A DNA stretch of 5,765 nt from an uncultured Anaerococcus sp. (lineage in GTDB: Bacteria > Bacillota_A > Clostridia > Tissierellales > Peptoniphilaceae). Position numbers and translations under genes: made by a program. This document shows, in pieces, positions 1 through 5,765 of the stretch; within the stretch, counting starts at the first letter, position 1; the number at the start of each line of letters is the position of its first letter. Under the pieces are notes generated by a model. That model was not told where the DNA came from. It ran no database searches and saw only the letters and a program-made list of their open reading frames with translations. Location: assembly GCA_945916625.1 (NCBI GenBank), contig CAMEGY010000070.1, forward strand, positions 1 to 5,765. Direction: 5' to 3'.

Positions 1-2384
1 ATTTTGCCTGGAACATAGATTACTTTTCTAAGTTCTTTTCCTTCAATATAAGTTTTTACGTTATTATCTTCCTTTGAAAGTTCTAAGGCCTCATCCTGGC
101 TTGCAGTTTTTGATATAGTAATCTTACCACGCATCTTGCCATTAACTTGTACAGGAAGTTCAACTGTATCAAGGCTTAGCTTATTTTCATCATAGCTTGG
201 CCAGGTAGTTTCTGTAAGCCTTCCTTCAAATCCTGCCATTTCCCAAAGTTCTTCTGTAAGGTGAGGCGCAACTGGGTTTAGGAGGGTTATATAGGTCTTA
301 AAATCTTTTCTTGTGATTTTACCAAGGGCTCTCATTTCATTTGAAAGTGTCATTAGCTGAGCGATCGCTGTATTGAATTTAAGATTTTCGTAATCTTCGC
401 TTACCTTTTTGATTGTTTGATTGATTAGGATTTCTAATTTTTCTGAATAAGAATCTCCGTCTTCGACTAAATCTAAGAGGTTATAGACTCTTTCTAGGTA
501 TTTTCTACAACCTTTCACCCCCTCATCTGACCATTTGGCTACTGATGAGAAATCTCCCATAAACATTTCATAGGTCCTAAGTGTATCAGCGCCGAAATCT
601 CTAATTATGTCATCTGGGTTTATAACATTACCACGAGATTTGCTCATCTTTTGGCCATCTGGACCTAGGATCATGCCATGACTTGTCCTTTTCATATATG
701 GCTCTTTTGTTGGAACTACTCCAAGATCATATAAAACCTTGTGCCAGAATCTTGAATAAAGAAGGTGGAGGGTTGTGTGTTCCATTCCCCCATTGTACCA
801 ATCAACTGGTGTAAAGTAGTCTAGGGCTTCCTTGCTTGCTAGGGCCTCACTATTATGAGGATCTGCATATCTTAGGTAATACCAAGAAGATCCTGCCCAT
901 TGTGGCATAGTGTCTGTTTCTCTTTTTGCAGGCTTACCACAGTGTGGACAAGTTGTGTTTACAAATTCGTCAATCTTTGCAAGTGGAGATTCACCTGTAG
1001 CAGTTGGTGTGTAAGATTCTATGTCAGGCAGTCTTACTGGTAGGTCTTTTTCATCGACTGGCACCCAACCGCAGTCGTCACAATGAACCATTGGTATTGG
1101 TTCGCCCCAGTATCTTTGTCTAGAAAATACCCAGTCACGGAGTTTGAAGTTGGTCTTAGCTTCTCCAAGACCTTTTTCTTCTATATATTCAATAGCTTTT
1201 TTCTTTGCCTCGTTTGCAGATAAGCCATTTAGGAAGTCAGAATTAATTGATGTACCTTTTTCTATGTCTGTCACAGGTAGGTCTTCTTCTGAATCATATA
1301 CAGGAATGATTGGCATATCAAATTTCTTAGCAAATTCAAAATCACGTTCATCATGGGCTGGAACTGCCATTATTGCCCCTGTTCCGTATCCCATTAGGAC
1401 ATAGTCAGAAACCCAGATTGGAATTTCTTTTTCGTTTAGTGGATTTATTGCTGATAGTCCATCTATCATTACACCAGTTTTGTCCTTATTTAATTCTGAC
1501 CTTTCAAATTCAGATTTTAGACTTGCTTTATGTTGGTAGTCTACGATTTCATCATAATTTTTAATCTCGTCTTTATATTTTTCTAAGATTGGATGTTCTG
1601 GTGATACAACCATGTAGGATACACCAAAGATTGTATCAGGTCTAGTTGTATAAACTGTAAGTTCTTCGTCCTTATCTTTAATTTTGAAATTAACATCAGC
1701 ACCATGGCTTCTACCAATCCAGTTTATCTGGCTGGTTTTGATCCTTTCTTCAAAGTCAACTTCGTCAAGGTCGTCGATTAGCCTATCAGCATAGGCAGTT
1801 ATTTTTAGCATCCATTGATTTTTAAGCTTATGTTCTACCTCTGTGCCACATCTTTCGCACTTGCCGTCTACTACTTCTTCGTTGGCAAGACCTACTAAAC
1901 ATGATGGGCACCAGTTTACAGATGTTTCTGACTTATAGGCAAGGCCTTTCTTAAACATTTGTAAAAATATCCATTGAGTCCATTTATAATAATCTGGATC
2001 TGTTGTATTGATTTCCCTATCCCAATCGAATGAGAAACCAATTGATTCCATCTGTCCCCTAAAGTGTTCGATGTTTTTTTCTGTAATAATTGCTGGGTGA
2101 ATTTTATTTTCAATTGCGTAGTTTTCTGCAGGAAGACCAAAGGCATCCCAACCCATTGTATACATAACATTTTCGCCCTCAAGCCTCCTCTTACGAGAAA
2201 CTACGTCAATAGCTGTATATGGACGTGGGTGACCAACGTGGAGTCCTTGTCCTGATGGATAAGGGAATTCTACTAAAGGATAGAATTTCTTCTTTGATGA
2301 ATCTATTTCTGACTTAAAAGTTTTTTCTTCTTGCCATATTTTCTGCCATTTTTTCTCAATGGCATTTGGATTATATTCTTGCAT
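1..2384 (-). CDS. leuS: Leucyl-tRNA synthetase (LeuRS), 3' end cut by window edge
   Basis: This cytoplasmic class I synthetase charges tRNA-Leu with leucine. The frame is open from an ATG at 2382-2384 to the left edge, giving 794 full codons. Bacterial LeuRS is usually about 800-820 residues and the last residues read VIYVPGK, so only a short tail is missing. Visible landmarks are the HVGH form of the HIGH motif (49-52); a first Cys4 zinc cluster (C159, C162, C176, C179); the editing-domain threonine-rich motif TTRPDTIFG (246-254); the editing motif AVPAHDERD with D345 and D348; a second Cys4 cluster (C435, C438, C479, C482); and KMSKS (579-583). The stretch before KMSKS is short, so the large leucine-specific insert of the E. 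coli enzyme is absent, as I recall for Bacillus. All landmarks share one frame, so there is no net frameshift. The start is supported by AGGAG 5 nt upstream and the typical N-terminus [14 protein letters not shown]. It follows asnS by 8 nt. Confidence 0.97.
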   Translation of the reverse strand, partial: MQEYNPNAIEKKWQKIWQEEKTFKSEIDSSKKKFYPLVEFPYPSGQGLHVGHPRPYTAIDVVSRKRRLEGENVMYTMGWDAFGLPAENYAIENKIHPAIITEKNIEHFRGQMESIGFSFDWDREINTTDPDYYKWTQWIFLQMFKKGLAYKSETSVNWCPSCLVGLANEEVVDGKCERCGTEVEHKLKNQWMLKITAYADRLIDDLDEVDFEERIKTSQINWIGRSHGADVNFKIKDKDEELTVYTTRPDTIFGVSYMVVSPEHPILEKYKDEIKNYDEIVDYQHKASLKSEFERSELNKDKTGVMIDGLSAINPLNEKEIPIWVSDYVLMGYGTGAIMAVPAHDERDFEFAKKFDMPIIPVYDSEEDLPVTDIEKGTSINSDFLNGLSANEAKKKAIEYIEEKGLGEAKTNFKLRDWVFSRQRYWGEPIPMVHCDDCGWVPVDEKDLPVRLPDIESYTPTATGESPLAKIDEFVNTTCPHCGKPAKRETDTMPQWAGSSWYYLRYADPHNSEALASKEALDYFTPVDWYNGGMEHTTLHLLYSRFWHKVLYDLGVVPTKEPYMKRTSHGMILGPDGQKMSKSRGNVINPDDIIRDFGADTLRTYEMFMGDFSSVAKWSDEGVKGCRKYLERVYNLLDLVEDGDSYSEKLEILINQTIKKVSEDYENLKFNTAIAQLMTLSNEMRALGKITRKDFKTYITLLNPVAPHLTEELWEMAGFEGRLTETTWPSYDENKLSLDTVELPVQVNGKMRGKITISKTASQDEALELSKEDNNVKTYIEGKELRKVIYVPGK

Positions 2385-2388
2385 CGTC

Positions 2389-2394
2389 TCTCCT
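2389..2394 (-). promoter_or_regulatory. Ribosome binding site of leuS, overlapping the asnS stop codon
   Basis: On the minus strand the junction reads TAGGAGAGACGATG. The TAG is the asnS stop and the ATG is the leuS start. The AGGAGA Shine-Dalgarno therefore begins inside the asnS stop codon, with about 5 nt between AGGAG and the ATG. This fixes the leuS start and suggests that ribosomes ending asnS can start leuS directly. Confidence 0.85.
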
Positions 2395-3781
2395 AATTTT
2401 CTCTTGCAAAGGCGTTTACATATCTTGGATAAGCTATTACGTCTCTAATGTTTTTCATGCCTGTTACATACATCATAGCTCTCTCAAAACCTAGACCAAA
2501 GCCTGAGTGAACAACTGTACCAAATCTTCTTAGGTCTAGGTAGTTTTGGTATTCTTCTGGGTTTAGACCATTATCTTCCATTGATTTGACAAGCTCGTCA
2601 TATCTTTCTTCTCTTTGAGAACCACCGATAAGTTCACCTACACCTGGCACAAGCATATCAAAAGCTGCTACAGTCTTGCCATCGTCATTTCTTTTCATAT
2701 AGAAGGCCTTGATGTCCTTTGGATAGTCAGTTACAAATACTGGCCCATCTACGATTTTTTCTGATAGGTATCTTTCATGTTCAGTTTGTAAATCCATGCC
2801 CCATTCAACTGGGAATTCGAATTTTTCTCCAGATTCTTTAAGAAGTTCTATAGCCTTTGTATAGGTTATCCTAGCAAATTCTGAATTACGGAGTTTTGTT
2901 AGTCTTTCAATAAGGCCCTTATCAATCCATTTATTGAAAAATTCCATTTCATCTTGGGCATTTTCTAGGATATAGTCAATTGCATATTTAATCATATCTT
3001 CTGCTGTATCCATGCAGACATTATAATCAGCAAAGGCCATTTCAGGCTCTAGCATCCAAAACTCTGCAGCATGCCTCGATGTGTTAGAAACTTCTGCCCT
3101 AAAGGTTGGACCAAAAGTATAAACATTACCGAAAGCTAAGGCATAGTCTTCTGCTTCTAATTGTCCTGATACAGTCATGTAGGATTTTTTGCTAAAGAAG
3201 TCCTTGTGGTAATCAATAGATCCTTCTTTTGTTCTTGGTGGATCATTTGGGTCTATTGTTGTTACGTTAAACATCTCACCTGCACCTTCAGCATCGCTTG
3301 CTGTAATTATTGGTGGGTTTACGTAGACAAAGTCTCTTTCTTGGAAGAATTTATGAAGACCAAAAGCAAGTATTGAGCGAAGTCTAAAAACAGCCCTGTA
3401 GGTGTTTGTTCTAGGTCTTAGGTGCGGGATAGTTCTCATAAATTCAAAGGTTTGTCTTTGCTTTTGGATTGGAAACTTATCAGAAGATTCACCCAAAACT
3501 CTTACAGTATTTGCTTGAATTTCGTATGGGTTTCTTTCATTTCCTGTTGCAACAAACTTACCTTCTACAGCAAGTGAAGCTGATAGGTGTTGCTTATCAA
3601 GTTCTTCATAGTTTTCGATTTCCTTTGGAACAACTACTTGGAAGTTATTAAAGGTAGAACCATCGTTAATTTCTATGAAACCTACGTTCTTGCTAAATCT
3701 TGAGTTTCTTATCCAACCTTCAATCTTTACATCTTTATCTACGAAGCTTTCCGCTTCTTTAATCAATTGTCTAATCTTCAT
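2393..3781 (-). CDS. asnS: Asparaginyl-tRNA synthetase (AsnRS)
   Basis: This class IIb synthetase attaches asparagine to tRNA-Asn in the cytoplasm. It has 462 residues, the usual length for bacterial AsnRS. Residues ~16-97 form the N-terminal OB-fold that binds the anticodon ([11 protein letters not shown], then GFIEINDGS). The class II catalytic core follows. Motif 1 lies around 145-171 (with [17 protein letters not shown]). Motif 2 is at ~224-247, containing [20 protein letters not shown] with R228. Motif 3 is at ~427-453, containing [15 protein letters not shown] with R434. The [12 protein letters not shown] wording separates AsnRS from the related AspRS and LysRS. The start overlaps the end of rarA by 11 nt, and leuS follows after 8 nt. 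A dedicated AsnRS means that Asn-tRNA can be made directly here; whether the amidotransferase route also exists cannot be seen. No truncation or missing catalytic residue was noticed. Confidence 0.98.
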   Translation of the reverse strand: MKIRQLIKEAESFVDKDVKIEGWIRNSRFSKNVGFIEINDGSTFNNFQVVVPKEIENYEELDKQHLSASLAVEGKFVATGNERNPYEIQANTVRVLGESSDKFPIQKQRQTFEFMRTIPHLRPRTNTYRAVFRLRSILAFGLHKFFQERDFVYVNPPIITASDAEGAGEMFNVTTIDPNDPPRTKEGSIDYHKDFFSKKSYMTVSGQLEAEDYALAFGNVYTFGPTFRAEVSNTSRHAAEFWMLEPEMAFADYNVCMDTAEDMIKYAIDYILENAQDEMEFFNKWIDKGLIERLTKLRNSEFARITYTKAIELLKESGEKFEFPVEWGMDLQTEHERYLSEKIVDGPVFVTDYPKDIKAFYMKRNDDGKTVAAFDMLVPGVGELIGGSQREERYDELVKSMEDNGLNPEEYQNYLDLRRFGTVVHSGFGLGFERAMMYVTGMKNIRDVIAYPRYVNAFAREN

Positions 3782-5090
3782 TTTTGCCTTCCTTCATTTT
3801 TTCTAATCTTTCAATCATTTCTTTTTCATAGCCAATATATTTGGCCTTATAAAAATTTTCACCTACAAAACCATCTGGTAAATAGTCTTGGATAACAAAA
3901 CCTCCATAATCATGGGGATATAAATACTCATCTTTTATTAGGTTTTTAGATCCTTCATAGTGACTGTCTTTAAGTTTATTTGGCACTGGTTGGTCTTTAT
4001 TTTCTCTTACAAATTTCATAGCCTTATCTATTGCAAGATAAGTTGAATTACTTTTTTCAGCCGCAGCAAGGTATGTAACTGTCTGAGCTAGTATAAGCCT
4101 TGCTTCTGGCATTCCTATTTTATTGACCGCATCGAATGTAGCATTTGCAAGTATTAAGGCCTGTGGATCTGCATTTGAAATATCTTCTGCCGCAAATATA
4201 ATCATCCTTCTTGCTATAAACTTTATATCTTCGCCAGAATTTAGCATTTTGGCTAGATAATACAAAGAGGCATCTATATCTGACCCCCTCATAGACTTTA
4301 TAAAGGCTGATGTTGTATCATAGTGCCTATCGCCAGCTTTATCATAGACTGCTATCTTTCTTGTAGTAGAATTTTCTATAGTTTCTGAGTCTATTTCTAT
4401 TCTACCATCTTTTTCATTTTCTGAAAATATGGCTATTTCTAAAGCATTTAGAAGAGCTCTAGAATCTCCATTTGAATATCTTATTAGCTTTTTTCTTGCT
4501 TTTTCATCTAATACTATATTTTTATCTTTTAGGATACTGTCTGTATTTAGGGCAAGGTCTATCAAATCGCTTAGATTCACATCACTTAACTCTTTTAGTT
4601 CAAAGACATACATCCTCGAAATCAAAGCCTTATTTACTTCAAAATAAGGATTTTCTGTAGTTGCCCCTATTAGGATTATTGTTGTATCTTCTACGTATGG
4701 AAGAAGATAATCTTGCTGGCTTTTATTAAACCTATGGATCTCATCTACAAAAAGTATTGTCTTCTTATTTTCATATGAAAGATTGTCCTTTGCGATTTGT
4801 ATTTTTTCCTTTAGGTCTCCTATACCACTTGCAACAGCTGATACTTCTTCAAAAGCCATGTTGGTTGTATTTGAGATTATCTTTGCAAGAGTAGTCTTTC
4901 CTACACCAGGTGGTCCGTAAAAAATCATTGGATAAATCCTATCGGCCTTTATCATCCTTCTAATAATCTTACCCTCTCCAACTAAGTGGTCTTGACCAAT
5001 ATAAGAGTCAAGGCTTTTTGGCCTTAACCTATCGGCAAGAGGGGCAGATTTTTCTAATTGTCTTTGCCTATTTAGTTCAAATAAGTCCAT
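3771..5090 (-). CDS. rarA: Replication-associated recombination protein A (RarA/MgsA), AAA+ ATPase
   Basis: The RarA/MgsA (WRNIP1) family are clamp-loader-like AAA+ ATPases that act at stalled or gapped replication forks. The protein has 439 residues, full family length. Motifs in order are: N-terminal [20 protein letters not shown] (17-36), typical of the family; Walker A GPPGVGKT (59-66); Walker [11 protein letters not shown] (112-121) with D116 and E117; sensor 1 IGATTENP (141-148) with N147; arginine finger in ALISRM (R159); and a sensor 2-like GDSRALLN (208-215, R211). The C-terminal half carries the family's helical tetramerisation region, including [16 protein letters not shown] (268-283) and [10 protein letters not shown] (300-309), and ends near YPHDYGGF (391-398). 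RuvB and DnaX are ruled out by this C-terminal half. The start has AAGGA 6 nt upstream. The gene lies 25 nt after nrdR and overlaps asnS by 11 nt. The annotation mgsA can be confused with methylglyoxal synthase, which is unrelated. Confidence 0.97.
   Translation of the reverse strand: MDLFELNRQRQLEKSAPLADRLRPKSLDSYIGQDHLVGEGKIIRRMIKADRIYPMIFYGPPGVGKTTLAKIISNTTNMAFEEVSAVASGIGDLKEKIQIAKDNLSYENKKTILFVDEIHRFNKSQQDYLLPYVEDTTIILIGATTENPYFEVNKALISRMYVFELKELSDVNLSDLIDLALNTDSILKDKNIVLDEKARKKLIRYSNGDSRALLNALEIAIFSENEKDGRIEIDSETIENSTTRKIAVYDKAGDRHYDTTSAFIKSMRGSDIDASLYYLAKMLNSGEDIKFIARRMIIFAAEDISNADPQALILANATFDAVNKIGMPEARLILAQTVTYLAAAEKSNSTYLAIDKAMKFVRENKDQPVPNKLKDSHYEGSKNLIKDEYLYPHDYGGFVIQDYLPDGFVGENFYKAKYIGYEKEMIERLEKMKEGKNED
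3787..3794 (-). promoter_or_regulatory. Ribosome binding site of asnS, inside the rarA coding end
   Basis: The minus strand reads AAGGAAGG followed by CAAAA and the asnS ATG, a strong purine-rich Shine-Dalgarno at suitable spacing (5-8 nt, depending on which GG pairs). The same bases encode the RarA tail around MKEGK. The site supports the chosen asnS start and indicates translation coupled to rarA. Confidence 0.8.
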
Positions 5091-5094
5091 ATTT

Positions 5095-5101
5095 CTTCCT
5101 T
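5095..5101 (-). promoter_or_regulatory. Ribosome binding site of rarA
   Basis: AAGGAAG lies on the minus strand with 6 nt between AAGGA and the rarA ATG. It begins directly after the T-rich run of the hairpin that ends nrdR, so the terminator-like element and the binding site are packed into the 25-nt gap. Confidence 0.75.
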
Positions 5102-5130
5102 AAAGAAAAAAGATGCTAAGATTTAGCACC
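5102..5130 (-). terminator. Candidate weak intrinsic terminator or attenuator between nrdR and rarA
   Basis: On the minus strand GGTGCTAA (5130-5123) pairs with TTAGCATC (5119-5112) around an ATC loop (5122-5120). This gives 8 base pairs including one G-U. It is followed by TTTTTTCTTT (5111-5102). The hairpin plus U-run matches an intrinsic terminator, but the stem is short, A/U-rich and has only a 3-nt loop, so partial termination is more likely than a full stop. The nrdR stop codon (5116-5118) lies in the descending arm, so a ribosome ending nrdR would cover the stem and could modulate it. Confidence 0.55.
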
Positions 5131-5583
5131 TTTATCATCTTTTAAATTTATAATCTCCTCATAGAATGACTCCAAATCCTTAAATTCCCTATATACTGAA
5201 GCAAACCTGACATAAGCCACTGAATCAAGATCTTTTAACTCATCCATGACAAGTTCTCCTATATATGTTGAAGTCACTTCTTTTTTACCAGTATGGTTGA
5301 TTTTAGTTTCGATGTTTTTTGCTACTTCTTCGATCTGATCCATTGATACTGGGCGTTTTTGACAGGATTTAACTATTCCTGATATAAGCTTCCTTGGGTC
5401 AAAAGCCTCTCTTGTATCATCTTTTTTGATAACCATGACTGTAGAATCTTCATACCTTTCGTAGGTTGAAAATCTCTTATCACAATCTTCGCAGAGTCTT
5501 CTCCTACGGATGGCTCTGTCATCATCAGTCGATCTTGAATCAACTACTCTAGTATTCTTGGAGTCACAATAGGGACATCTCAT
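5116..5583 (-). CDS. nrdR: Transcriptional repressor NrdR
   Basis: NrdR senses ATP and dATP and represses ribonucleotide reductase genes by binding NrdR boxes in their promoters. The protein has 155 residues, the usual family length (about 150-160). It starts with the hallmark MRCPYC. The N-terminal zinc ribbon uses C3, C6, C31 and C34, with the basic run RRRR at 26-29 that belongs to the DNA-binding part, then RFSTYER (37-43). The ATP-cone occupies roughly 49-139, beginning VMVIKKDD and including FDPRKL (61-66) and VAYVRFASVYREF (122-134), the conserved end of the cone. The start lies 1 nt after the ftsZ stop, and no good Shine-Dalgarno is visible before it, which suggests translational coupling to ftsZ. 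No NrdR box or reductase gene is in the window, so its targets lie elsewhere. All four zinc ligands and the nucleotide-binding region are intact. Confidence 0.98.
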   Translation of the reverse strand: MRCPYCDSKNTRVVDSRSTDDDRAIRRRRLCEDCDKRFSTYERYEDSTVMVIKKDDTREAFDPRKLISGIVKSCQKRPVSMDQIEEVAKNIETKINHTGKKEVTSTYIGELVMDELKDLDSVAYVRFASVYREFKDLESFYEEIINLKDDKGAKS

Positions 5584-5584
5584 A

Positions 5585-5765
5585 TTATTTTAAGAAGTCA
5601 GGAAGTTCTATGTCATCAAATGGATTTGATGATCTTCTGTTTTGTGTACTTTGTGTATTTTGTGTGTTTCTTTGTGGAGCTCTTAGCTCATCTGCCCTAT
5701 TAGAATTTCTATCGGTTCTTCTTGATCTAGCAGTGTTATCAAAACCTGTCGCAATTACTGTACTT
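5585..5765 (-). CDS. ftsZ: Cell division protein FtsZ, C-terminal 59 residues only (5' part beyond the window)
   Basis: FtsZ is the tubulin-like GTPase that forms the division ring. Only the end is present. It begins with STVIATGFD, the last strand of the FtsZ C-terminal domain. A disordered linker of about 35 residues follows, rich in Arg, Asn, Gln and Thr and clearly basic (about nine Arg against three acidic residues). The protein ends with the acidic conserved C-terminal peptide FDDIELPDFLK, equivalent to the DIPxFLR-type peptide that binds partners such as FtsA, SepF or ZapA. The stop is TAA at 5585-5587. The identification rests on the TVIATGF and DIELPDFLK pair at the correct spacing. 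It is the first gene of the visible transcript, and any promoter lies outside the window. Confidence 0.93.
   Translation of the reverse strand, partial: STVIATGFDNTARSRRTDRNSNRADELRAPQRNTQNTQSTQNRRSSNPFDDIELPDFLK
5642..5668 (-). repeat. Three tandem copies of a 9-bp unit in the ftsZ linker
   Basis: On the plus strand the units are TTGTGTACT, TTGTGTATT and TTGTGTGTT, sharing the first six bases and the final T. In the FtsZ frame they encode repeating Asn/Ser-Thr-Gln triplets (reading NTQNTQSTQ). The unit is a multiple of three, so gain or loss of copies would keep the frame and only change the length of the disordered linker. Confidence 0.8.

Noticed and set aside
361..368. Palindrome GCGATCGC, like the HIP1 motif of cyanobacteria
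   Set aside because: A single copy within leuS coding sequence; nothing else suggests a cyanobacterium or a functional site.
1144..1564. Two overlapping plus-strand open frames of 86 and 63 codons
   Set aside because: They are antisense to the leuS editing domain, have no ribosome binding site worth noting, and read as low-complexity shadow translation.
1916..2182. 88-codon open frame on the minus strand
   Set aside because: It lies wholly inside leuS in another frame. The leuS frame there carries conserved LeuRS sequence, including the first zinc cluster, and the alternative translation resembles nothing known.
3020..3025. Minus-strand TATAAT inside asnS, a possible -10 box for leuS
   Set aside because: No TTGACA-like box is present about 17 nt upstream on that strand, and an isolated TATAAT is expected by chance in A/T-rich DNA.
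4429..4660. Plus-strand open frames of 72 and 62 codons, one rich in hydrophobic residues
   Set aside because: They are antisense to rarA between sensor 1 and sensor 2. The hydrophobic look comes from reading A-rich codons of rarA in reverse, not from a membrane protein.
1..5765. tRNA or rRNA genes, CRISPR array, insertion sequence, prophage or defence genes
   Set aside because: Nearly the whole window is accounted for by five conserved housekeeping genes. The longest gap is 25 nt, and no spaced repeats, inverted ends or transposase motifs were seen.

Overview
The window looks like chromosomal housekeeping DNA from a low-GC Gram-positive anaerobe. The A/T-rich sequence, AGGAG-type ribosome binding sites, protein style and gene order all point that way. 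My best guess is a non-sporulating member of the Peptoniphilaceae (Anaerococcus, Peptoniphilus or Finegoldia type). This is inferred from general resemblance, not from a search.

Every gene lies on the minus strand, so the transcript reads from right to left. In transcription order they are: the 3' end of ftsZ (cell division, cut by the right edge); nrdR (repressor of ribonucleotide reductase genes); rarA/mgsA (AAA+ ATPase acting at stalled replication forks); asnS (asparaginyl-tRNA synthetase); and leuS (leucyl-tRNA synthetase, with only its last few codons missing at the left edge). The layout is extremely compact. The ftsZ stop and nrdR start are 1 nt apart, nrdR to rarA is 25 nt, rarA and asnS overlap by 11 nt, and asnS to leuS is 8 nt. 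No stretch longer than 25 nt is non-coding.

The arrangement suggests one growth-linked operon joining division, dNTP supply control, replication-fork maintenance and tRNA charging. The one visible break is a small hairpin followed by a T-rich run. It overlaps the nrdR stop codon and could partly terminate transcription before rarA-asnS-leuS. Neither synthetase gene has room for a T-box leader in this window.

I found no mobile element, CRISPR array, tRNA, rRNA or phage gene, and no convincing undescribed system. The points worth a second look are small: the hairpin, the apparent lack of a Shine-Dalgarno before nrdR, the direct ftsZ-nrdR junction where spore-formers carry sporulation genes, and a 9-bp repeat in the ftsZ linker.
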